A stretch of 13,098 nucleotides of DNA from Gorillibacterium sp. (GTDB lineage: Bacteria; Bacillota; Bacilli; Paenibacillales; NBRC-103111), in the NCBI GenBank assembly GCA_014380705.1, contig JACMJI010000001.1:1-13098 (forward strand). The letters run 5' to 3'. Below, in pieces: positions 1 to 7,755 of the stretch. Within the stretch, counting starts at the first letter, position 1; each line of letters starts with the position of its first letter. Both the position numbers and the translations under genes were made by a program. The notes under the pieces were generated by a model. The model saw nothing but the letters and a program-made list of their open reading frames with translations, searched no databases and had not been told where the DNA came from.

Positions 1-1808
1 CACCAGCTAAAAACAACCGAGAAACCGAGGAAGAAGAAGACCCCGCCCAGAATAACCGGAACGCCGCTATTGCTCGGCAGGTGAATAGGCTCCAGCTTCT
101 TATTAAAGAGGGGCTCATTATTCTTTTTAGCATGCCAAAGGGCATCACGGGATTTCACTTCAGGAATGACTGCGAAATTGTAGGCAGGTACTGGGCTAGG
201 TGTTGCCCATTCCAGCGTCCGGCCATCCCACGGATCACCTGTGGTCTCCCGTGGACTGTAGCGAATGCTCCAGTAAATGTTGTACACCAGAGCGACAAAA
301 CCTGCTGCAAAGATTGTTGCTCCTACCATGGAGAGCATACTGAGCGGTCCAAAGCCACTTTCTTTTGAATAGGTATACATCCGCCGCGGCATGCCGTTTA
401 GACCTAGGAAGAATAAAGGTAGGAATGTCGTGTTAAAGCCAACACAGATCAGCCAAAAGGCAAGTCTGCCTTGTTTTTCATTGAGACGGAAGTTGAAAAT
501 TTTTGGAAACCAGTAATAGAAACCGGCAATAACAGCAAATACCGTACCTGGAATCAAGACGTAATGAAAGTGAGCAACCAGGAACATGGTGTTGTGGTAT
601 TGGTAATCGGCACTAGCCATGGCTAACATGACACCCGTCACCCCGCCAAAGGTGAAGATTGGGATAAAGGCCATTGAATAAAGCATAGGCACAGTGAAGG
701 TAATTCGACCTTTTCGCAGCGTAAATAGCCAGTTAAAAATCTTAACCCCTGTGGGAACCGCGATAGCCATCGTCGTAATCGAGAAGAAACCGTTAACGGC
801 CGCGTTCTGTCCCATCGTGTAGAAGTGATGCGCCCAAACAAGGAAGGAGAGCAGCGATATGGCGATCATACTAACGACCATTGAGGTATAGCCATATAGA
901 TTCTTACGGGAGAATGTGGAGATGACCTCACTATAAATCCCGAAAGCAGGAAGGACGACAATATAAACCTCAGGATGGCCCCAAACCCAGAACAGGTTGG
1001 CCCATAACATATCCATCCCGCCATTACCCATAGCAAAGAATTGCCCGCCGAAAATTCGATCGATCGTCATTAATAGCAGAGCAATTGTCAGCACGGGGAA
1101 GGCGAAAATAATAATGATACAGGTGATTAGCGTTGACCAGGTAAACATCGGAAGCCGCATCATTTTTAGGCCAGGAGCTCTCATTTTGAGAATTGTCACA
1201 GCAAAGTTGATCCCGGTCATTAATGTTCCAAGTCCGGCAATTTGTAGAGCAACAGCGTAGTAGTTGTTGCCTACCGTCGGGCTGAACTCTATGCTAGCCA
1301 GCGGGAAGTAAGCAGACCACCCGGCATCCGGAGATCCGCCAATGACAAAGGACAGGTTAAACAGCATAGCTCCAGCGAAGAACAACCAGAAGCTGACTGC
1401 ATTAAGAAAGGGGAACGCTACATCACGAGCGCCGATCTGCAGTGGAATGACGATATTCATCAGTCCTATGATAAAAGGCATCGCCATAAACAGAATCATT
1501 AGGACTCCGTGTGTGGTGAATATTTCATTATAATGCTGAGCATCAAGAAATTTCATCTCAGGAGAGGAGAGCTGCAAACGCATCATGATTGCGTCAGCTC
1601 CACCACGAAACAGCATGAGTAACGCAGCCAAAATATACATAACACCAATGCGTTTGTGATCAACAGTTGTCAGCCATTCTCTCCATAAATACCCCCATTT
1701 TTTGAAGTAAGTTAATCCGATCACAATGGCAAGGCTTGTTAAAACAATAGCGGCCATCGCGCCGTAAATCATCGGCTCGCCGGTAACGAAGAATTCATCC
1801 CATTTCAT
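1..1808 (-). CDS. qoxB: Cytochrome aa3 quinol oxidase subunit I (partial, C-terminus off the left edge)
   Basis: This is the catalytic subunit of the haem-copper menaquinol oxidase. It reduces O2 to water at the haem a3-CuB centre in the cytoplasmic membrane and pumps protons. 602 codons are present; the family has about 650, so roughly the last 50 are missing. The reading frame is uninterrupted and closely resembles Bacillus QoxB throughout, starting MKWDEFFVTGEP. Visible metal ligands are His100 (FTTHG) and His415 for the low-spin haem, His278 in WGHPEVY for CuB with the nearby Tyr282, His327-His328 for CuB, and His413 in VAHFHYV for the high-spin haem. There are many hydrophobic membrane segments. 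The ATG at 1808 follows AAAGGAG at a normal distance. It lies 26 bp downstream of qoxA, so the two genes are co-transcribed. qoxC and qoxD would be expected beyond the left edge. The quinol rather than cytochrome c assignment follows from the QoxA partner. Confidence 0.96.
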   Translation of the reverse strand, partial: MKWDEFFVTGEPMIYGAMAAIVLTSLAIVIGLTYFKKWGYLWREWLTTVDHKRIGVMYILAALLMLFRGGADAIMMRLQLSSPEMKFLDAQHYNEIFTTHGVLMILFMAMPFIIGLMNIVIPLQIGARDVAFPFLNAVSFWLFFAGAMLFNLSFVIGGSPDAGWSAYFPLASIEFSPTVGNNYYAVALQIAGLGTLMTGINFAVTILKMRAPGLKMMRLPMFTWSTLITCIIIIFAFPVLTIALLLMTIDRIFGGQFFAMGNGGMDMLWANLFWVWGHPEVYIVVLPAFGIYSEVISTFSRKNLYGYTSMVVSMIAISLLSFLVWAHHFYTMGQNAAVNGFFSITTMAIAVPTGVKIFNWLFTLRKGRITFTVPMLYSMAFIPIFTFGGVTGVMLAMASADYQYHNTMFLVAHFHYVLIPGTVFAVIAGFYYWFPKIFNFRLNEKQGRLAFWLICVGFNTTFLPLFFLGLNGMPRRMYTYSKESGFGPLSMLSMVGATIFAAGFVALVYNIYWSIRYSPRETTGDPWDGRTLEWATPSPVPAYNFAVIPEVKSRDALWHAKKNNEPLFNKKLEPIHLPSNSGVPVILGGVFFFLGFSVVFSW

Positions 1809-1834
1809 TCGGGTTTTGCTCCTTTCGAAATTAT

Positions 1835-2815
1835 CTAATGCGTCATATGAGACGGTGAAGGTGATAAAGAAGGCAGTGTTGCAGTTGGGCTAATATTTGG
1901 TTCTGCGTCGGACTCCGTCCTTTCGGATGGAGCGGGTGACGGGTGAAGCTCTGAATCGGACTCATTCTCGTTCATATCATGATCACTGTGTGAGCCAGGA
2001 GCGGGGCTAAAGGAAAGATGAGTGGTGGAGTAACTCTTTATACCGACATGGGCTGTTTTCAACAGCGTTTTAAATTCTTCTTCCTTAAGCTCGGGGGCCG
2101 TGGCTTTCACTTCTTCGACCCATTTGACGTACTCCGCTGGTGACATAGCAAGGGCTTCAAAATCCATATGAGCATATCCCTCGCCGCTGAAGTTCGCGTT
2201 GCGTCCCAAGTAGGAGCCAGCCTCGGTTGCAGCTAAGTGGAGGGTGGTGATATGTGCACTCATGGCATATTTTTGTCCGCCAAGCTGGGGAATCCAGAAG
2301 CTGGTGATCGGTCCGAAGGAATAGAGCCGAAACTCCAATGGACGGTTTATCGGAATTCTAAGATAATTAACCGTTTCGATTCCCTCCTCTGGATAGCTGA
2401 AATGCCATTTCCAGTTCGAAGAAGAAGCGTAAATAACTAGCGGCTTTACGTTTTCATAGCCTGGAGGCTGCTTTTCAACCGCAATTGTCGTGCGGACGGT
2501 AACTACGGATAGGATAATAACAATAATCACAGGGATAATTGTCCAGATAACCTCCAGCCACTTGTTTCCTTCTTCGTGTGGAGGCTCATAGCCTTCATTA
2601 GACTTCCTTGCCCGATACTTGACTAGCATGAAAATATAAAGGATATAAACGACTACTAAGACGCCAGCCATCATCAGCATCGAGAAGATAATGGTGTCAG
2701 ACTGGGTTTTTGCAACGGGACCTTTCGGGTCTAATACCTTAAGCGGTGATTCGCAGCCAGCCAGCAGGACAATGAGGGTGGCCAGCATCATAAATAATGG
2801 TCCTCTCTTTTTCAT
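1835..2815 (-). CDS. qoxA: Cytochrome aa3 quinol oxidase subunit II, lipoprotein
   Basis: Subunit II of the menaquinol oxidase, 326 residues. The N-terminus is a lipoprotein signal with lipobox LLAGC, giving Cys21 as the lipidated residue. Two transmembrane helices follow (about 40-66 and 86-112), then a cupredoxin-fold extracytoplasmic domain (about 122-225). The CuA ligand cluster of cytochrome c oxidases (CxxxC followed by His and Met) is absent, and the motif GRNANFSGEGYAHMDF is typical of QoxA. These two points indicate a quinol oxidase. From about residue 262 the protein becomes a low-complexity tail rich in Ser, Pro, Glu, Asp and His, ending PSPSHMTH; this tail carries no recognisable domain. 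The ATG at 2815 is preceded by AAAGGGG. It is the first gene of the qox operon and diverges from the ATP-grasp operon. Confidence 0.95.
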   Translation of the reverse strand: MKKRGPLFMMLATLIVLLAGCESPLKVLDPKGPVAKTQSDTIIFSMLMMAGVLVVVYILYIFMLVKYRARKSNEGYEPPHEEGNKWLEVIWTIIPVIIVIILSVVTVRTTIAVEKQPPGYENVKPLVIYASSSNWKWHFSYPEEGIETVNYLRIPINRPLEFRLYSFGPITSFWIPQLGGQKYAMSAHITTLHLAATEAGSYLGRNANFSGEGYAHMDFEALAMSPAEYVKWVEEVKATAPELKEEEFKTLLKTAHVGIKSYSTTHLSFSPAPGSHSDHDMNENESDSELHPSPAPSERTESDAEPNISPTATLPSLSPSPSHMTH

Positions 2816-3158
2816 ACGAAACCCCTTTCTATGAAATTAGACGATGTTCTAGAAGGCTTATCGCCTTGTTCATAATAATTATACTTATCTAATAACATTT
2901 TAACTCAAGCAAATATGGAAACACAAATTTTGTTTTTGGTAAGTTCCTTATCTTCCACCACTGATTAATTTGAACGTAAGATCGTATTTAGAAACAACTA
3001 TTTTTTATCCTATGCTATGCAATAAAGGTCGATTCTTGTCAGATAAATTAACATATGTCGAATGTGATTTTCTCATTTTCCGATTAATAATTATGTTGTA
3101 TACTTATACGTAATATATACTGACATTCCGCGATATTTTGAGCCGAGGGGGCGCTCCA
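2816..3158. promoter_or_regulatory. Divergent intergenic region between qoxA and the ATP-grasp operon
   Basis: About 340 bp of AT-rich DNA with no credible gene. It must carry the promoters for both divergent operons. On the minus strand a perfect TATAAT is formed by 2878-2883, with a TTGAGT at 2903-2908 as a possible -35 box, but the 19-bp spacing is long. On the plus strand TATACT occurs at 3099-3104 and again at 3116-3121, followed by the SD sequence of the ATP-grasp gene; neither has a good -35 box at 17 bp. No clear operator palindrome was found. The individual promoter assignments are weak; the divergent arrangement itself is certain. Confidence 0.5.
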
Positions 3159-4616
3159 ATGTCAATGGCTGAGAAGCAGAGTTCTACCCATTACCAAACC
3201 GGAAAGTTCTATGATGAAATGTTTGAATCAGACAATACGGTTCGTCCCCATTATGAAGCAGTTTACCAAGAGTTTGTTCGAATGAACCCTGCTAAGATTG
3301 AAGCCAGGCAACAGTCTATGAATCGTCGAATGGTTGAAGAAGGAATAACGTTTACCTTATACACCCCCGAACAGAAGGAACCGCTTGAGCGGACGATCCC
3401 TTTTGACATGATTCCAAGGATTATTACTGCCCAGGAATGGTCACTGATTGAGAGTGGGCTGAAACAGCGGGTTCAGGCGCTAAACCTTTTCAATCGTGAT
3501 ATATACCATGGACAACGAATTCTCAAGGACGGGGTGGTTCCTCGAGGAATGATACTTGGGCACAAAAATTACTGTATGGAAATGGCTGGTTTATCCGTAC
3601 CAAATGATGTTTATGTGACGACTGCTGGTATAGATGTTATTCGAGATGAGAAAGGGCATTTCATGGTGCTAGAAGATAATCTTCGAACGCCCTCAGGCTT
3701 CTCTTATCTCTACAAAAGCCGGATGCTGATGGACCAGCTTTTTCCTGAACTGCTAGATGCCTGCCATGTGCGCGATGTGGAGCAGAGCTTAAATCGATTT
3801 CTGCGTACACTGCGAAGTATTGCACCGAGTGGGAAGCAGGCGCCCGTGATTGCCTTACTTAGCCCTGGTTATTATAATTCCGCTTATTATGAACATACAT
3901 ACCTCGCTCAACAGATGGGGATTTATTTGGTTGAAGGTCGTGACCTGACGGTAAAGGACCACAAGGTTTACATGCGCAGCATTCATGGCTTACGCCAGGT
4001 AGATGTTATCTATCGGCGAATCGACGATGATTATCTTGACCCACTTGCCTTTAATCCTAATTCTATGCTGGGTGTTCCCGGATTAATGAATGCTTATCGT
4101 GCGGGAAACGTTGCGATTGCAAACGCTCCTGGCACTGGCGTTTCTGACGATAAAGCTGTTTACACCTATGTACCGGATATGATTCGTTACTATTTAAATG
4201 AAGAACCTCTTCTCGACAATGTGGAAACCTATCTTCTGACACGCCCGGAGGATCGAGATTATGTTCTGGCCAACCTTGAGAGGTTGGTGGTTAAAGAAAC
4301 CTCTCTATCCGGTGGCTATGGTATGTTAATAGGCCCCGCCTCCACTTTGGAGCAGCGCAAGAAATTTACTGCTGCGATTCTTGCCGAGCCGGAGCGTTAT
4401 ATTGCCCAGCCAACTGTGCAGCTCTCGCGTTCTCCTATTCTTCTGAATGGATTGTTTGTGCCTAGGCATGTTGATTTGAGAGCCTTTGTGTTGACGGGTC
4501 GGGAGACCCATGTCATCCCAGGGGGACTGTCCCGCGTAGCGATGACGGAAGGCTCTTTAGTTGTAAACTCCTCACAGGGTGGTGGCTGCAAGGATACCTG
4601 GGTACTAAGCCGGTAA
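3159..4616 (+). CDS. Circularly permuted ATP-grasp family protein (COG2308 type)
   Basis: A 485-residue cytoplasmic protein of the circularly permuted ATP-grasp family (formerly DUF404/DUF407). ATP-grasp enzymes ligate a carboxylate to an amine or thiol through an acyl-phosphate; the substrate of this family is not established. Conserved segments visible are LEDNLRTPSGFSY (about 171-183), DVIYRRIDDDYLDP (about 282-295), VVKETSLSGGYGM (about 377-389), and the C-terminal block ending SSQGGGCKDTWVL (about 471-483). The length matches the family. I place the start at ATG 3159, since AGGGGGC lies 7 nt upstream; an in-frame TTG at 3138 sits before that SD sequence and is unlikely. It is followed 38 bp later by the alpha-E gene and then the transglutaminase gene, the usual partners of this family. 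The amidoligase role is a literature prediction, not visible chemistry. Confidence 0.92.
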   Translation: MSMAEKQSSTHYQTGKFYDEMFESDNTVRPHYEAVYQEFVRMNPAKIEARQQSMNRRMVEEGITFTLYTPEQKEPLERTIPFDMIPRIITAQEWSLIESGLKQRVQALNLFNRDIYHGQRILKDGVVPRGMILGHKNYCMEMAGLSVPNDVYVTTAGIDVIRDEKGHFMVLEDNLRTPSGFSYLYKSRMLMDQLFPELLDACHVRDVEQSLNRFLRTLRSIAPSGKQAPVIALLSPGYYNSAYYEHTYLAQQMGIYLVEGRDLTVKDHKVYMRSIHGLRQVDVIYRRIDDDYLDPLAFNPNSMLGVPGLMNAYRAGNVAIANAPGTGVSDDKAVYTYVPDMIRYYLNEEPLLDNVETYLLTRPEDRDYVLANLERLVVKETSLSGGYGMLIGPASTLEQRKKFTAAILAEPERYIAQPTVQLSRSPILLNGLFVPRHVDLRAFVLTGRETHVIPGGLSRVAMTEGSLVVNSSQGGGCKDTWVLSR

Positions 4617-4654
4617 TAGATTGGCAAGATACTTTTATCCCTGGAGGGGTCTGC

Positions 4655-5611
4655 ATGCTGAGTCGAAACGCAGAAGCGCTTTATTGGCTGGGACGATATA
4701 TTGAGCGCGTTGAAAATCATACGCGAATGATCGATGTACTTTACCATATTCGTTCGGAAGGGAATGGATCAATTGACCAGGGCAAGTGGGCACGACTGGT
4801 CGACATTCTCGGTGCGCGCGATGCGTTTGAGGGTGTATTTAATAAGTATAAAGAGAAGGATGCACTCTTTTTTCTTACATTAGATACGGACTATGGTAAC
4901 TCGCTGATCTCATGTTTAAGTAAGGCAAGAGCTAATCTTAGATCCTTGCGGGAAATCCTTCCTACTGAGCTATGGGATACGCTTAATCAATTTTATATGT
5001 GGCTGAAGGAAGCGGATATTGAGGATATTCTCCGACACTCACCGCATCTCTTTTTTTGCCGGGTCAAGGAATGGTCAGGATTGTTTTATGGAATCCAGCA
5101 TTCCGTTATGCTGCGAAGTGATGAGTGGCACTTTCTGGAGACCGGGCGGAGCCTTGAACGTGCCGAAAATTCTGTAAGGATATTATTGTCCGTTTGGAGT
5201 ACGGTGAAGAACGAGCAAGAGTCCGTGTATTACCCTTACTTACAGGGTGTACTTCGTTCAGTAAGCGGTTATCAAGCCTTTCGCAAATTCCATGCAGATG
5301 CGGTTACAGTTGATGCCATTAATGAATTTCTACTTTTAAATCAATTATTTCCTCGTTCGGTTTATTTCTCTTTTACCGCACTTGACCATCACTTGCGAAG
5401 TTTGCAATACACGGTCCTCGAAGTGAAAGGTCCACGAGAAAAAGTAATTCGGCTGGCAGGTAAAGTAAAGGCTGATTTGGAATGTTTAGAAAAGGAAGAA
5501 TTGACAGGAGAAGCGGCTGGTGAGGTGCTGAATAAATTGTTAGATACGAACCAGAAGCTTGGCCTAGCCTTGGCAAAAGCCTTTTTCCCACTCGAGGAGG
5601 GCCAAGCATGA
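4655..5611 (+). CDS. Alpha-E domain protein (DUF403, COG2307 type)
   Basis: A 318-residue, predominantly helical protein of the alpha-E (DUF403) family. The family hallmark opens the protein: MLSRNAEALYWLGRYIERVE. A second, similar stretch (LETGRSLERAENSVRILL, about residues 165-182) suggests an internally repeated helical unit. No catalytic activity is assigned to the family. It is nearly always encoded with a circularly permuted ATP-grasp protein and a transglutaminase-like protein, so a structural or substrate-presenting role in one complex is plausible. The ATG at 4655 follows GGAGGGG at 4643-4649. The stop codon overlaps the next start (ATGA at 5608-5611), implying translational coupling. 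No signal peptide or membrane helix is evident. Confidence 0.92.
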   Translation: MLSRNAEALYWLGRYIERVENHTRMIDVLYHIRSEGNGSIDQGKWARLVDILGARDAFEGVFNKYKEKDALFFLTLDTDYGNSLISCLSKARANLRSLREILPTELWDTLNQFYMWLKEADIEDILRHSPHLFFCRVKEWSGLFYGIQHSVMLRSDEWHFLETGRSLERAENSVRILLSVWSTVKNEQESVYYPYLQGVLRSVSGYQAFRKFHADAVTVDAINEFLLLNQLFPRSVYFSFTALDHHLRSLQYTVLEVKGPREKVIRLAGKVKADLECLEKEELTGEAAGEVLNKLLDTNQKLGLALAKAFFPLEEGQA

Positions 5612-6471
5612 AGCTTGAGATTCGCCATACAACACGCTACTCTTACGATGAACCGGCGAATAATAGTGTCAATGAAATCCGCTTAACGCCACGCTCCGGC
5701 GAACGTCAGAATTGCCATCATCACGCCATTGATATAAAGCCTCATACCCAATTATTTACCTACGAGGATTTCTTCGGAAACCGGGTCCACAGCTTCTCGG
5801 TGATTGAACCCCATAGCGAATTAGTGATTCATGTGCATTCCACTGTTGTGACAGAGGATACCGAGCAGAGGACGGAAAGCAGGCTTACTCAGAAAGAACA
5901 GCTTCAGCTTCTAGATAGTGAACATGTACGTAATGGATTGGTTGAATATTTACTGCCAACAGTCTACACAAAGGTCACTCCCGAAGTCCTGAACTTTGCT
6001 GGTTTAGAGTCAACTCCAAGAGGGAGTCTGTGTGAATGGCTTAATCAGATGAATGATAGAATCCATCGAGAAATCATATACGATCCATTTGCGACAGGCG
6101 TTGCAACCCCTGCTGGTGAGATGCTTGTCCTTAAAAGGGGTGTTTGTCAGGATTTTGCTCACCTGATGATTGCCGTTTGCCGCAGCCAGGGAATTCCGGC
6201 GAGATATGTGAGCGGCTACCATTTTGTTGGGGACCTGCAGGGAGGTAATGCTGATTTCGAACAAGCCTCTCATGCATGGATTGAAGCCTATCTTCCGGGG
6301 ACGGGGTGGATTGGCTATGATCCGACAAATAATCAACGGATGAACGGCCGTTACGTTAAGCTCGCTCATGGACGGGATTATCGGGATATTGTGCCAGTTA
6401 AGGGTGTCTTTAAAGGGATTGCCCCTGGTCGGCTAGAGGTCGTAGTGGATGTCCGAAGGATCACCGATTAA
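5608..6471 (+). CDS. Transglutaminase-like cysteine protein with bacterial N-terminal domain (COG1305 type)
   Basis: A 287-residue protein. The first 80 or so residues (MKLEIRHTTRYSYDEPANNS onward) match the beta-rich bacterial transglutaminase N-terminal domain. The core follows with an intact papain-like triad: Cys180 in KRGVCQDFAHL, His222 in SHAWIEAY and Asp238 in GYDPTNN. Proteins of this kind are thought to act as proteases, peptidases or acyl-transferases, and the substrate is unknown. No signal peptide is seen, so it probably acts in the cytoplasm beside its ATP-grasp and alpha-E partners. It begins within the stop of the alpha-E gene (ATGA overlap), with GGAGG at 5595-5599 as the ribosome binding site. 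No convincing terminator follows in the 99 bp before the LacI gene. Confidence 0.93.
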   Translation: MKLEIRHTTRYSYDEPANNSVNEIRLTPRSGERQNCHHHAIDIKPHTQLFTYEDFFGNRVHSFSVIEPHSELVIHVHSTVVTEDTEQRTESRLTQKEQLQLLDSEHVRNGLVEYLLPTVYTKVTPEVLNFAGLESTPRGSLCEWLNQMNDRIHREIIYDPFATGVATPAGEMLVLKRGVCQDFAHLMIAVCRSQGIPARYVSGYHFVGDLQGGNADFEQASHAWIEAYLPGTGWIGYDPTNNQRMNGRYVKLAHGRDYRDIVPVKGVFKGIAPGRLEVVVDVRRITD

Positions 6472-6498
6472 TAAGGTGCGCAATAGCTAGTGTGGAGG

Positions 6499-6527
6499 TT
6501 TACAACTGTAAAAGGACATGGTTTAAT
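6499..6527 (+). promoter_or_regulatory. Probable sigma-A promoter of the LacI-family gene
   Basis: TTTACA at 6499-6504 and TTTAAT at 6522-6527 are separated by exactly 17 bp, a reasonable sigma-A promoter. Transcription would start near 6534, inside the operator-like 18-mer at 6526-6543, which is an ideal place for autorepression. This is predicted from consensus only. Confidence 0.5.
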
Positions 6528-6543
6528 TAAGTTATCGATTAAG
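6526..6543 (+). promoter_or_regulatory. Operator-like 18-mer, copy 1 (upstream of the LacI gene)
   Basis: The sequence ATTAAGTTATCGATTAAG recurs perfectly, in reverse complement, at 7630-7647 on the other side of the LacI-family gene. Its core TTATCGATTA is an imperfect palindrome centred on CG, as is typical of LacI-family operators, and the hexamer ATTAAG repeats 12 bp apart within it. It overlaps the predicted -10 box and transcription start of the LacI gene, so autoregulation is inferred. Confidence 0.72.
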
Positions 6544-6570
6544 TAAAATATAAATGGCCGGGGGTTCCGG

Positions 6571-7617
6571 ATGAGGAACAACATTACGATGCGTGATATC
6601 GCAGATCAATTAGGGGTGAGCAGTGTCACCGTTTCTAAAGCTTTAGGGGACAAGGAGGGTGTAAGCGAGGAGTTGAAGGAGAAGATCAAACAGACAGCAT
6701 CTGAGATGGGCTATCGGATGAACAGCGTAGCCAAATCGATGCGGGCAGGTTTCTCCTATAACCTTGGAGTGATTATGGCTGAACGCTATACGGACTACTC
6801 CCAATCTTTTTATCATCAGTTTTTTGAACATATTTCTAAAGCTTCGGAAGAGTATAAATATTCAGCTATTCTTCATATTCTCACGACAGATGATGAAGAT
6901 CACCTGATCCTGCCGCGAGTTTATCATGAACAGAAGGTAGATGGGCTCGTCGTCTTAGGGCAAATATCAGGTGAGTACATCGAGGCGTTGGATAAGGTTG
7001 ATGTTCCGGTTGTTTTTCTCGATTTTTATACGGATAACCCAGAAATGGACTGTGTAATTACCGATAATTTCTACGGGATGTATGAATTGACTAATTATTT
7101 AATCCACAAGGGTCATCGAGATATCGCTTTTGTTGGGAACCTGCATTCAACCAGCAGTATTCAGGATCGGTTTTTAGGCTTCTATAAATCATTGCTTGAA
7201 CACAAAATTCCACTGCGGGAGGCTTCTATTATCAACGATAGGGATGATAAAGGCCATTCTATTGATCTTCAGCTTCCTGAGGTTATGCCTACTGCCTTTG
7301 CCTGTAATTGTGACCGCGTTGCGTATAACTTGATTAACACCTTGAATAAGAAAGGTTATCAGATCCCAAGAGACTGCTCTGTGGTCGGATTTGATAACGA
7401 TCTTTTCTCTGCACTAACAGAGCCTAAGCTTACGACTGTTGAAGTGAATATGGCGGAGATGGCTAAGCTCGCTGTGAAAACAACGATTAAGAAAATGGCC
7501 AACAAAAGCTTAGGTCACGGGCGTGTCTCTATTAAGGGAAAGGTAATTTATAGAGATTCGGTAAGTGTGCCAAGTATGCCAAATAGACAGATTGACGAGA
7601 AAGAAACAACAAGGTAA
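6571..7617 (+). CDS. LacI-family transcriptional regulator
   Basis: A 348-residue regulator. The N-terminal LacI helix-turn-helix (MRDIADQLGVSSVTVSKALG, about residues 7-26) is followed by a hinge helix region near NSVAKSMRAG. A periplasmic-binding-protein-like effector domain follows (about 62-335, with GLVVLGQ, DFYTDNP, HRDIAFVG and VVGFDND). The length is normal for the family. The ATG at 6571 follows GGGGG 6 nt upstream; the ATG at 6589 is a less likely alternative. The gene is flanked by two perfect copies of an operator-like 18-mer, one at its own promoter and one before the GH130 phosphorylase gene. I infer that it represses itself and the mannosyl-glucose phosphorylase unit and is released by a sugar ligand. 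The ligand cannot be read from the sequence; a mannose-containing disaccharide is a guess from context. Confidence 0.93.
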   Translation: MRNNITMRDIADQLGVSSVTVSKALGDKEGVSEELKEKIKQTASEMGYRMNSVAKSMRAGFSYNLGVIMAERYTDYSQSFYHQFFEHISKASEEYKYSAILHILTTDDEDHLILPRVYHEQKVDGLVVLGQISGEYIEALDKVDVPVVFLDFYTDNPEMDCVITDNFYGMYELTNYLIHKGHRDIAFVGNLHSTSSIQDRFLGFYKSLLEHKIPLREASIINDRDDKGHSIDLQLPEVMPTAFACNCDRVAYNLINTLNKKGYQIPRDCSVVGFDNDLFSALTEPKLTTVEVNMAEMAKLAVKTTIKKMANKSLGHGRVSIKGKVIYRDSVSVPSMPNRQIDEKETTR

Positions 7618-7620
7618 ACT
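7592..7620 (+). promoter_or_regulatory. Probable sigma-A promoter of the GH130 unit, inside the LacI gene 3' end
   Basis: TTGACG at 7592-7597 and TAAACT at 7615-7620 are separated by exactly 17 bp. The -10 box contains the TAA stop codon of the LacI gene. The predicted start near 7627 lies just before the second operator copy at 7630-7647. The parallel layout of promoter and operator at both ends of the LacI gene supports the call, although each box alone is modest. Confidence 0.5.
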
Positions 7621-7629
7621 TGGAAAGTG

Positions 7630-7647
7630 CTTAATCGATAACTTAAT
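7630..7647 (-). promoter_or_regulatory. Operator-like 18-mer, copy 2 (upstream of the GH130 unit)
   Basis: The plus strand reads CTTAATCGATAACTTAAT, the exact reverse complement of the 18-mer at 6526-6543. It sits between a predicted promoter and a strong ribosome binding site (AAAGGAGG at 7648-7655). The two copies are about 1.1 kb apart, so one repressor could bind both sites, with or without looping. Chance identity over 18 bp in this layout is very unlikely. Confidence 0.74.
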
Positions 7648-7659
7648 AAAGGAGGAAAT

Positions 7660-7755
7660 TTAACTGGAATTATGCTTATGATCCGTCTTGTAAAGATTGA
7701 AGGCGATTATTATATGGTTTGGTGCACAGACATTAATGGTTTTATCCAAATTTGA
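7660..7755 (+). pseudogene. Remnant of a second GH130-type phosphorylase gene
   Basis: In the 153 bp between the LacI gene and the intact GH130 gene, a strong SD (AAAGGAGG, 7648-7655) is not followed by a start codon at normal spacing. Instead one frame reads WNYAYDP (about 7664-7684), and an overlapping frame continues RLVKIEGDYYMVWCTDING (about 7684-7740) before TGA at 7753-7755. YDP followed by a KIEGDYY(M/V)xxC stretch resembles the active-site region of GH130_2 mannoside phosphorylases, where the DP aspartate is catalytic. This suggests a gene that lost its first ~100 codons and its C-terminal part and suffered a small frameshift beside YDP. Alternatively it is a 27-codon ORF starting ATG 7672, but its SD spacing is poor. 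The family resemblance is from recognition, not alignment. Confidence 0.6.

Noticed and set aside
81..1533. Plus-strand open frames at 81-368, 997-1260 and 1342-1533
   Set aside because: They lie antisense to the fully intact qoxB frame, lack ribosome binding sites and have no family character.
3138..3158. TTG start giving a seven-residue-longer ATP-grasp protein
   Set aside because: The strong SD (AGGGGGC) lies downstream of this TTG and is correctly spaced for ATG 3159.
5373..6369. Minus-strand open frames beneath the alpha-E and transglutaminase genes
   Set aside because: They are shadows of genes with clear family motifs on the plus strand and have no start signals of their own.
3159..6471. 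Interpretation of the ATP-grasp triad as an anti-phage defence island
   Set aside because: There is no mobile-element context, no effector such as a nuclease or membrane toxin, and the neighbours are core respiratory and sugar genes; the sequence gives no support for a defence role.
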